Below are positions 8,690 to 15,108 of a stretch of 35,383 nt of DNA, one piece after another. The first letter of the stretch is position 1. Each line of letters starts with the position of its first letter. This stretch comes from Streptomyces sp. SID486. GTDB lineage: Bacteria; Actinomycetota; Actinomycetes; Streptomycetales; Streptomycetaceae. The notes under the pieces were generated by a model. That model saw only the letters and a list, made by a program, of their open reading frames with translations. It did no database searches and had not been told where the DNA came from. The stretch spans positions 1-35,383 of the forward strand of contig NZ_WWJT01000451.1 in the NCBI RefSeq assembly GCF_009865385.1, written 5' to 3'. Both the position numbers and the translations under genes were made by a program.

Positions 8690-9436
8690 ATGCATATGCG
8701 CCAACTCCGTCTGCTCGCCGTCACCGGCACCGCGGCCGCAGCCCTCGCCCTCACGGCGTGCGGCGGCGGGACCGGAACCAAGGACGAGGGCGCCTCGGGG
8801 CCGACGGTGGCGCAGACCGGCACGCCGAAGACCCCCCGGGACGCCACGACCACCGACGGCACCCCCGCCGACGGCACCGACGGCACGTCCGGCGGCGAGA
8901 GCTCCGGCAGCGGTACGGCGGGCGACGCGCCCGGGGCACGTACCGATGCCACCGACGCGCGGCCGAGCGCCTCCGCGGGGCACGGCGGACGCGGTTCCGC
9001 GGGCGGCCCCCCGGTGCTGTGCAACGGCGCGAACACCACCGTCACCGCCCAGCCGCTCCGGCGGCCCCTCAACCACCTGCTGCTCACGGTGAGGAACACC
9101 GGGGGGAGGACCTGCGAGCTGCCGTACTACCCGGTCGTGCGGTTCGGCGAGATGCAGTGGGTGCCGCAGGCCGACCGGGACACCCAGCCGCAGGCCGTGG
9201 TCTCCCTGGAGCCCGGCGCGTCGGCGTACGCGGGCGTGCTGCTGTCGGCCCCCGACGGCAGCGGCGCCGGGGGCATGACGAGCCACAGCCTGACCGTGGC
9301 CTTCCAGGGCATGACCCCGAACAGCAGCGGCGGGCCGTCCGCGACCCCGCCCCTGCCCGCCAAGGGCGTCTACTACGACAGCTCGCTGAAGGTGACGTAC
9401 TGGCAGCAGGAGCTGGACGCCATCAGCAGCTGGTGA
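8690..9436 (+). CDS. DUF4232 lipoprotein
   Basis: Predicted secreted lipoprotein of 248 residues. The signal peptide MHMRQLRLLAVTGTAAAALA leads into lipobox LTAC with the lipidated Cys at residue 24. A low-complexity Gly/Thr/Asp/Ser linker (25-105) would hold the domain away from the membrane. Residues of about 108-235 form a DUF4232 domain (CNGANTTVTAQPLRRPLNHLLLTVRNTG..CELPYYPVVRF), a small beta-sandwich common in actinobacterial cell-surface proteins and of unknown function. ATG 8690 is supported by AGAGGA 6-7 bases upstream. Its stop faces hemB's stop with only 12 bases between, and I see no terminator there. Confidence 0.88.
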   Translation: MHMRQLRLLAVTGTAAAALALTACGGGTGTKDEGASGPTVAQTGTPKTPRDATTTDGTPADGTDGTSGGESSGSGTAGDAPGARTDATDARPSASAGHGGRGSAGGPPVLCNGANTTVTAQPLRRPLNHLLLTVRNTGGRTCELPYYPVVRFGEMQWVPQADRDTQPQAVVSLEPGASAYAGVLLSAPDGSGAGGMTSHSLTVAFQGMTPNSSGGPSATPPLPAKGVYYDSSLKVTYWQQELDAISSW

Positions 9437-9448
9437 GCCGCCCGCCGG

Positions 9449-10441
9449 TCAGCGCAGCCACTGGGCCGCCTCGGTGGCCCAGTAGGTGAGGATGTTCCGC
9501 GCCCCGGCCCGCTTGATGCCGGTCAGGGTCTCGAAGATGGCCCGGTCCCGGTCGATCCAGCCCTTCTCGGCGGCGGCCTCGACCATCGCGTACTCGCCGG
9601 AGATCTGGTAGGCGGCGACCGGCACATCCACGGCGTCCGCGACCCGGGCGAGGATGTCGAGGTAGGGGCCGGCCGGCTTGACCATCACCATGTCGGCGCC
9701 CTCGGCCAGGTCCAGTTCGAGTTCCCGCAGGGACTCGCGCCAGTTGGCCGGGTCCTGCTGGTAGGTCTTGCGGTCGCCCTGGAGCGAGGAGGCGACGGCC
9801 TCGCGGAAGGGGCCGTAGAAGGCGGAGGAGTACTTGGCGGTGTAGGCGAGGATCGCCACGTCCTCCCGGCCGATCTGGTCCAGCGCGTCGCGGATGACGC
9901 CGATCTGGCCGTCCATCATCCCGCTGGGGCCGACCACGTGTGCGCCGGCGTCGGCCTGCACCTGGGCCATCTCGGCGTACCGCTCCAGGGTGGCGTCGTT
10001 GTCGACGCGGCCGTCGGCGTCCAGCACCCCGCAGTGCCCGTGGTCGGTGAACTCGTCCAGGCACAGGTCGGACATGACGAGCAGGTCGTCGCCGACCTCG
10101 GCCCTGACGTCCCGCAGGGCGACCTGGAGGATGCCGTCCGGGTCGGTTCCGACCGTGCCCTGGGCGTCCTTCCTGGCCTCCTCCGGCACGCCGAACAGCA
10201 TGATCCCGGAGATCCCGGCCTCCACCGCCTCCGCCGCGGCCTTCTTCAGGCTGTCCCGGCTGTGCTGGACGACGCCCGGCATCGCGGCGATCGGCACCGG
10301 CTCGCTCACGCCCTCCCGGACGAACGCCGGGAGGATGAGGTCGGCGGGGTGCAGGCGCGTCTCGGCGACCATGCGGCGCATGACGGGCGACGTCCGCAGC
10401 CGCCGGGGACGGGTACCGGGGAAGGATCCGTACTTCGACAT
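9449..10441 (-). CDS. hemB: Delta-aminolevulinic acid dehydratase (porphobilinogen synthase)
   Basis: Condenses two 5-aminolevulinate molecules to porphobilinogen in heme and cobalamin synthesis. The 330-residue TIM-barrel has both Schiff-base lysines: K203 in [14 protein letters not shown] and K255 in [11 protein letters not shown]. The metal segment reads [14 protein letters not shown] (C127, D129, C137), so the middle position of the three-cysteine zinc site of the E. coli enzyme is Asp. The frame extends 22 codons further upstream, but ATG 10441 (MSKYGSFPG) is chosen: it fits family length, and TAGCGT lies 7 bases before it, suggesting a leaderless mRNA. The rest of the heme genes lie 2 kb to the right, separated by an oxidoreductase/TetR pair. 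Confidence 0.95.
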   Translation of the reverse strand: MSKYGSFPGTRPRRLRTSPVMRRMVAETRLHPADLILPAFVREGVSEPVPIAAMPGVVQHSRDSLKKAAAEAVEAGISGIMLFGVPEEARKDAQGTVGTDPDGILQVALRDVRAEVGDDLLVMSDLCLDEFTDHGHCGVLDADGRVDNDATLERYAEMAQVQADAGAHVVGPSGMMDGQIGVIRDALDQIGREDVAILAYTAKYSSAFYGPFREAVASSLQGDRKTYQQDPANWRESLRELELDLAEGADMVMVKPAGPYLDILARVADAVDVPVAAYQISGEYAMVEAAAEKGWIDRDRAIFETLTGIKRAGARNILTYWATEAAQWLR

Positions 10442-10448
10442 GCCGTCT

Positions 10449-10454
10449 ACGCTA
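10449..10454 (-). promoter_or_regulatory. -10 element for leaderless hemB
   Basis: TAGCGT on the minus strand is followed by 7 bases and ATG 10441, with no ribosome site between. Confidence 0.5.
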
Positions 10455-10642
10455 CGCCCGCCCGTCCGCCCCCGATGCCGACGCCCTGTCGGACCGCGCA
10501 CCGGCACAGGTGGGCGGCCCGGACGACCGCCACCGGCGACCAGCGCCCCCTGGAACGGTCCGGACGACCAGGTGCCGGTCGCGAGCCGGTCAGGTCCACC
10601 GGACCCCGTCGCCCGGACCGTCCGGAAGGGCCGCCGAGCGCT

Positions 10643-11536
10643 TCAGACGACCATGACCCGTCGTCCGCGCGTGTGCCCGGCCCGGCTGTCGATGTGTGCC
10701 GCCGCCGCCTCGGCGAGCGGGTACGCCTTCTCGACCGGGATGCGGAGTCTCCCGCGGGCGATGAGAGCGGCCGCCTCGGCGAGCGCGTCCGGCATGCTTC
10801 CGGGCACCCCGGAGAAGCGGACTCCGAACTCCGGCGCGCCGAGATCGGCGATGGAGATCACCTTGCGCGGGTCTCCCGTCAGTGCCACCAGCTCACGGAG
10901 CACGCCCGAGCCGGCCAGATCGAGAGCCGCGTCGACAGGGCCGAGCCGCCGCACCCGGTCGGCCCAGCCCTCGCCGTACGTGGTGGCGAGAGCACCCAGG
11001 CCGCGCAGGTAGTCCTGGTTCGCGGCGCCGGCCGTACCGATCACGGTGATGCCGCGCTCGCGGGCGATCTGCAGCACCGCTGAACCGACTCCCCCGGACG
11101 CCCCGCTGACCAGCAGTGTCTGGCCGGCCCGGACGCCGACCTCGCGCAGGACGCGCAGGGCGGTCTCCACCACGGAGGGGTATCCGGCCGCCTCCTCGAA
11201 CGTCAGCCCCTCGGGGATGCGGGCCCAGGCCGACAGCACGGCGAACTCGGCGTACGTGCTCGACCCTTCGCCGAAGACGTGGTCGCCGGCCTCGACCCCT
11301 TCGACACCCGCACCGACCTCGTCCACCACCCCGGCGGCGTCCAGCCCGACCCCGGCGGGCAGTTCGACCGGGTGCGCGCCCAGGACCTGGCCCTCCCGGA
11401 TCCTCCAGTCCACGGGGTTCACTCCCGCCGCCCGTACGGCGATGCGTATCCGGCCGGGGCCCGCGTGGGGCTCCTCGGCGTCGGTGAGGTGCAGGACGTC
11501 CGGGCCGCCGAACTCGGCGAAGGTCACCTTCTTCAT
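10643..11536 (-). CDS. NADP-dependent zinc-free alcohol dehydrogenase/quinone oxidoreductase
   Basis: Medium-chain dehydrogenase/reductase of 297 residues. The N-terminal GroES-like domain (MKKVTFAEFGGPDVLHL..AAGVNPVDWRIREGQ) has no zinc ligands, and the Rossmann domain carries LLVSGASGGVGSAVLQIARERG. Such proteins reduce quinones or enones with NADPH; the substrate here is unknown. An upstream ATG at 11548 is possible, but the ATG at 11536 (MKKVTF) is preferred because TATGGT lies exactly 7 bases before it and homologues start there. It is divergent from a TetR gene with paired operator-like repeats between them, so it is probably the repressed target, perhaps for toxic electrophiles. Confidence 0.88.
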   Translation of the reverse strand: MKKVTFAEFGGPDVLHLTDAEEPHAGPGRIRIAVRAAGVNPVDWRIREGQVLGAHPVELPAGVGLDAAGVVDEVGAGVEGVEAGDHVFGEGSSTYAEFAVLSAWARIPEGLTFEEAAGYPSVVETALRVLREVGVRAGQTLLVSGASGGVGSAVLQIARERGITVIGTAGAANQDYLRGLGALATTYGEGWADRVRRLGPVDAALDLAGSGVLRELVALTGDPRKVISIADLGAPEFGVRFSGVPGSMPDALAEAAALIARGRLRIPVEKAYPLAEAAAAHIDSRAGHTRGRRVMVV

Positions 11537-11543
11537 GCGGGCG

Positions 11544-11549
11544 ACCATA
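11544..11549 (-). promoter_or_regulatory. -10 element for the leaderless oxidoreductase mRNA
   Basis: TATGGT (minus strand) is followed by 7 bases and ATG 11536. GTTAAA, 17 bases upstream, is a possible -35 and lies within the operator region. Confidence 0.5.
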
Positions 11550-11554
11550 GCCCT

Positions 11555-11583
11555 AACGGTTAGCGTTTAACAACGGTTACGTT
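11555..11583. promoter_or_regulatory. Two adjacent operator-like repeats of the TetR regulator
   Basis: AACGGTTAGCGTT (11555-11567) and AACGGTTACGTT (11572-11583) are direct repeats. Each is itself an inverted repeat AACG..CGTT. They lie between the divergent oxidoreductase and tetR promoters, overlapping the region where both -35 boxes should be, as expected for a TetR repressor controlling both genes. Confidence 0.65.
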
Positions 11584-11594
11584 TTCGTACTTGC

Positions 11595-11600
11595 TAGTAT
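11595..11600 (+). promoter_or_regulatory. -10 element for leaderless tetR
   Basis: TAGTAT is followed by 6 bases and ATG 11607. No Shine-Dalgarno sequence is present. Confidence 0.5.
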
Positions 11601-11606
11601 CCCGCC

Positions 11607-12197
11607 ATGACCGTGCCGTCCGGACGCCGTGAGCGCAAAAAGGCCGCGACCCGTCAGAAGATCGCCGACGCCGCGCTGCGGCTCTTCCTGGAGCGCGGGT
11701 ACGACGCGGTCGGCATCCGTGACGTGGCCGCCGAGGCCGATGTGGCCGTCACCACGCTCTTCTCGCACTTCGCCGCGAAGGAAGCCCTGGTCTTCGAGCG
11801 GGACGCGGACTTCGAGCAGCGCCTCGCGCAGGCGGTCAGCGGCCTGGCCCCGCACGAGCCGCTCGTCCCCGCGCTGCGCCGCGAGATCCACGCCCTGGTG
11901 CGCCACTGCACGGCGGACGACGCCGCGCCGGTCTGGCGCCTGATCGACGAGACACCCGCCCTGCGGGAGTACGAGGAGTCGATGCGGCTGCGCCACGCGG
12001 AGGCGCTGGCCGTCGCGATCGCCGCCGGCCCCGGCCGCTCCCGGACCGCGACGGAGTGCCGGGCCGTCGCCCGGTTCGCGATCGACGCCTGTTCACTGGC
12101 CCGCGAGGCCGCCGATCCGCAGGCCGCCGTGGACGAGGTGTTCCGGATGATCGAGGCGGCCTGGGAGGTCACCGGCTCCCCCGGGCCCGGAGACTGA
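11607..12197 (+). CDS. TetR/AcrR-family transcriptional regulator
   Basis: A 196-residue repressor-type protein. Residues 8-60 form the TetR helix-turn-helix (RRERKKAATRQKIADAALRLFLERGYDAVGIRDVAAEADVAVTTLFSHFAAKEALV). The rest is an all-helical ligand-binding and dimerisation domain, of the type with EESMRLRHAEALAVAIAA. The ligand is unknown. Divergent from a zinc-free oxidoreductase, with twin AACG..CGTT repeats in the 70-bp gap. The two genes form a self-contained cassette sitting inside the heme gene region, which may have been gained as a unit. Confidence 0.92.
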   Translation: MTVPSGRRERKKAATRQKIADAALRLFLERGYDAVGIRDVAAEADVAVTTLFSHFAAKEALVFERDADFEQRLAQAVSGLAPHEPLVPALRREIHALVRHCTADDAAPVWRLIDETPALREYEESMRLRHAEALAVAIAAGPGRSRTATECRAVARFAIDACSLAREAADPQAAVDEVFRMIEAAWEVTGSPGPGD

Positions 12198-12260
12198 CGG
12201 AACGCCCGGCGGGAGGACCGGCGGAGCGCCCCCGGCGCACGGCACCCCGGAAAGCACAGA

Positions 12261-12401
12261 CGGGGTGCCCCGGCGGGAGGCACCCCGTGAAAGCACAGGC
12301 GGGGTACCTCGCGTGAGGCACCCCGCCAAAACGGGCCGGGTACCTCGCGTGAGGTCCCGGAAAAACGGGCGGGGTGCCTCGGTGTGAGGCACCCCGCCCG
12401 T
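12261..12401. repeat. Array of four related hairpins between convergent genes
   Basis: Four inverted repeats of one family lie in a row: 12261-12269/12279-12287, 12299-12310/12315-12326, 12336-12346/12351-12360 and 12365-12380/12386-12401. Most share GGGGTNCC and (G)AGGCACCCC arms, and AAAGCACA or AAAA lies before the units. Spacing is about 30-38 bases. The last has a perfect 16-bp stem. Confidence 0.8.
12365..12401 (-). terminator. Terminator of the rex-hemACD transcript
   Basis: A perfect 16-bp stem with a 5-base loop begins 3 bases after the hemD stop (12404) and is followed by TTTTT on the minus strand. This is the clearest factor-independent terminator in the window. It may also stop tetR transcripts. 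Confidence 0.85.
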
Positions 12402-12403
12402 TC

Positions 12404-14116
12404 TCAGGTGGTCGACCTGCGGCGCCGTGCGCCGGGCCGCCGTTCGCTCGGCCGGGTGACCGGGTCCCCGGCCTCCAGGGCGGCGGCCCGCCGCTTCATG
12501 CCGAAGTCGGCCAGCGCCTCCGCCAGCTTGTGCACGGACGGCTCGGGCGCCATCACGTCCACGCGCAGGCCGTGCTCCTCCGCCGTCTTCGCCGTCGCGG
12601 GACCGATGCAGGCGATCACCGTCACGTTGTGCGGCTTGCCCGCGATGCCGACCAGGTTGCGGACCGTGGAGGACGAGGTGAACAGGACCGCGTCGAAGCC
12701 GCCGCCCTTGATCGCCTCACGGGTCTCCGCCGGCGGCGGCGAGGCGCGGACCGTCCGGTAGGCGGTCACGTCGTCCACCTCCCAGCCCAGCTCGATGAGG
12801 CCGGCCACCAGGGTCTCGGTGGCGATGTCGGCACGCGGCAGGAAGACACGGTCGATCGGGTCGAAGACCGGGTCGTAGGGCGGCCAGTCCTCCAGCAGAC
12901 CGGCGGCGGACTGCTCACCGCTCGGCACCAGGTCCGGCTTCACGCCGAAGGCGACCAGCGCCTTGGCGGTCTGCTCGCCCACCGCGGCCACCTTGATGCC
13001 CGCGAAGGCGCGGGCGTCGAGGCCGTACTCCTCGAACTTCTCGCGGACGGCCTTCACCGCGTTGACCGACGTGAAGGCGATCCACTCGTACCGGCCGGTC
13101 ACCAGCCCCTTGACGGCACGTTCCATCTGCTGGGGCGTGCGCGGCGGCTCGACGGCGATGGTCGGGACCTCGTGCGGCACGGCACCGTAGGAGCGCAGCT
13201 GGTCGGAGAGCGACGCCGCCTGCTCCTTCGTGCGCGGCACGAGCACCTTCCAGCCGAACAGCGGCTTGGACTCGAACCACGACAGCTGGTCACGCCGGGC
13301 GGCGGACGAACGCTCGCCGACCACGGCTATCACCGGCCGGCCGCCGTCCGGCGAGGGCAGCACCTTCGCCTGCTTCAGCGTCTGCGCGATCGTGCCGAGC
13401 GTCGCCGTCCAGGTGCGCTGGCGGGTCGTCGTACCGCCGACGGTCACCGTCAGCGGGGTGTCCGGCTTGCGGCCCGCCGAGACCAGCTCGGCCGCCGCGG
13501 CGGCCACGGAGTCCAGGGTCGTCGACACGACCACCGTGCCGTCCGAGGCGCCCACCTCCGTCCAGCAGCGGTCGGAGGCGGTACGGGCGTCCACGAACCG
13601 GACGTCGGCGCCGTCGGCGTTCCGCAGCGGCACACCGGCGTACGCGGGCACGCCGACCGCCGCCGCGACACCGGGGACGACCTCGAAAGGCACCCCGGCG
13701 GCGGCGCAGGCGAGCATTTCCTCCGCCGCGTACGTATCAAGTCCCGGGTCCCCGGACACCGCACGGACGACCCGCCTGCCGCCCCGCGCGGCCTCCATGA
13801 CAAGATGAGCGGCATCCTGAGCAGCAGCCGGGACAGCGGCGGGTGTTGACGTGCCGTCAACCACCGTCAGCTGGGGCGTGCCCGTGCCCGGCGGCGAGAC
13901 CGCGGAGGGATGCGTGTCCGTGTGCACCACGGACACGCCCTGTCGGGCGTGCGTCCGGATGACGTCGAGCACCTCGTGCTCGGCGACCAGGACGTCCGCG
14001 CTCGACAGCGCCTCCACGGCGCGCAGAGTAAGCAGTCCCGGATCTCCGGGTCCGGCACCCAGGAAGGTGACGTGCCCGTGTTCCGGACCGGCGGCAGGAA
14101 GGGCGGTGGGGCTCAC
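12404..14116 (-). CDS. hemD: Uroporphyrinogen-III synthase with N-terminal SUMT-like domain
   Basis: A 570-residue two-domain protein. Residues of about 14-250 resemble uroporphyrinogen-III methyltransferase (VTFLGAGPGDPGLLTLRAVEALSSADVLV), and residues of about 270-545 are HemD, which cyclises hydroxymethylbilane to uroporphyrinogen III (LVPRTKEQAASLSDQLRSYGA, then WIAFTSVNAVKAVRE, then VLFTSSSTVRNLVG). The methyltransferase part looks degenerate: the usual YDRLV is replaced by AEHEV, and the RLKGGDPxVFGRGGEE motif reads RAVSGDPGLDTYAAEE. It may therefore not methylate. The start ATG overlaps the hemC stop by 4 bases (ATGA), indicating translational coupling. The basic C-terminal tail ([12 protein letters not shown]) is probably disordered. 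Confidence 0.92.
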   Translation of the reverse strand: MSPTALPAAGPEHGHVTFLGAGPGDPGLLTLRAVEALSSADVLVAEHEVLDVIRTHARQGVSVVHTDTHPSAVSPPGTGTPQLTVVDGTSTPAAVPAAAQDAAHLVMEAARGGRRVVRAVSGDPGLDTYAAEEMLACAAAGVPFEVVPGVAAAVGVPAYAGVPLRNADGADVRFVDARTASDRCWTEVGASDGTVVVSTTLDSVAAAAAELVSAGRKPDTPLTVTVGGTTTRQRTWTATLGTIAQTLKQAKVLPSPDGGRPVIAVVGERSSAARRDQLSWFESKPLFGWKVLVPRTKEQAASLSDQLRSYGAVPHEVPTIAVEPPRTPQQMERAVKGLVTGRYEWIAFTSVNAVKAVREKFEEYGLDARAFAGIKVAAVGEQTAKALVAFGVKPDLVPSGEQSAAGLLEDWPPYDPVFDPIDRVFLPRADIATETLVAGLIELGWEVDDVTAYRTVRASPPPAETREAIKGGGFDAVLFTSSSTVRNLVGIAGKPHNVTVIACIGPATAKTAEEHGLRVDVMAPEPSVHKLAEALADFGMKRRAAALEAGDPVTRPSERRPGARRRRSTT

Positions 14117-15108
14117 TGTGCTCGCTCCCCCATCAGACCGGCCGCGCCCTGGGCGAGCATCTCGGTGGCGAGTTCGCGACCGAGTGCCGTCGCCCGGTCG
14201 TGCGTCTGGGGCACGGGACCGGTGGTGGACAGCTGCACCATGCGGGTGCCGTCGGTCGTGCCGACGACGCCGCGCAGGCGCATTTCCTTGACAATCTGCG
14301 CGTCACCCTGGGGGTCCCCCCGCTCGAGCGGAGCCGAGAGTGGGGGAAGGTCGGCCAGCGCACCCACAGGTGCGCTGCAACCGGCCTCCAGGGCGGCGAG
14401 CAGTGACCGTTCGGCGGTCACGGCGGCCCGGGTGAACGGGTCGTCGAGTTCGCCGAGCGCAGCGATGAGGGCCGCGTCGTCCGCGGCGCACTCGATCGCC
14501 AGGGCCCCCTGGCCGGGGGCGGGCAGAACCGTGTCGACCGACAGGAAGTCGGTCACCTCGTCGATCCGGCCGATCCGGTTGAGCCCGGCGGCGGCCAGAA
14601 CGACCGCGTCCAGCTCGCCGTCGTGGACGTACCGGATGCGGGTGTCCACGTTGCCGCGGATCGGTACCGTCTCGATGTCCAGGCCGTGGGCGCGGGCGTA
14701 CGCGTTCAGCTGCGCCATGCGGCGGGGGGAACCGGTGCCGATCCGGGCCCCGCGCGGCAGGTCGGTGAGCTTCAGCGCGTCACGCGCGACGATCACGTCA
14801 CGCGGGTCCTCGCGCGGCGGTACGGCGGCCAGGACCAGTTCCTCGGGCTGCGCGGTCGGCAGGTCCTTCAGCGAATGAACCGCGAAGTCGACCTCGCCCC
14901 GCACCAGCGCGTCGCGCAGCGCCGTGACGAAGACGCCGGTGCCGCCGATCTGCGCCAGGTGCTCGCGGGAGGTGTCACCGTAGGTGGTGATCTCGACCAG
15001 CTCGACGGGCCGTCCGGTCACCCGGCGGACGGCCTGCGCCACCTGCCCGGACTGGGCCATGGCGAGCTTGCTGCGCCTGGTCCCCAGCCTCAAAGCCTTC
15101 TCACTCAT
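14113..15108 (-). CDS. hemC: Hydroxymethylbilane synthase (porphobilinogen deaminase)
   Basis: Polymerises four porphobilinogens to hydroxymethylbilane. The 331-residue protein has the N-terminal RLGTRRSKLAMAQS, catalytic Asp in VHSLKDLP (D82), the RGNVDTR cofactor-binding segment and the dipyrromethane attachment Cys at C244 (EAGCSAPVGALADL). Directly after that cofactor loop, about 16 residues (PPLSAPLERGDPQG region, about 254-269) are extra compared with the family. They are encoded by a palindromic element at 14303-14349. The insertion keeps the frame and all catalytic residues, so the enzyme should be active. ATGA overlaps link it to hemA upstream and hemD downstream. Confidence 0.95.
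   Translation of the reverse strand: MSEKALRLGTRRSKLAMAQSGQVAQAVRRVTGRPVELVEITTYGDTSREHLAQIGGTGVFVTALRDALVRGEVDFAVHSLKDLPTAQPEELVLAAVPPREDPRDVIVARDALKLTDLPRGARIGTGSPRRMAQLNAYARAHGLDIETVPIRGNVDTRIRYVHDGELDAVVLAAAGLNRIGRIDEVTDFLSVDTVLPAPGQGALAIECAADDAALIAALGELDDPFTRAAVTAERSLLAALEAGCSAPVGALADLPPLSAPLERGDPQGDAQIVKEMRLRGVVGTTDGTRMVQLSTTGPVPQTHDRATALGRELATEMLAQGAAGLMGERAQ
14303..14349. repeat. Palindromic REP-like element inserted inside hemC
   Basis: Contains GGGGGTCCCCC (14310-14320), the perfect palindrome CCGCTCGAGCGG (14320-14331), and an outer CCCCC/GGGGG pair (14316-14320 with 14342-14346). The same motif order (CTCCCCCACTCTCGGCT, GCTCGAGCGG, GGGACCCCC) is, from memory, a very common intergenic repeat in Streptomyces chromosomes. 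Here it is read as protein. Confidence 0.7.

Noticed and set aside
10442..10642. Regulatory RNA or small gene between hemB and the oxidoreductase
   Set aside because: Apart from the hemB -10 element I see no structure, ribosome site or coding signal in this GC-rich stretch.
14113..15108. Frameshift or pseudogene in hemC at the insertion
   Set aside because: The frame is intact on both sides and all catalytic residues are kept.
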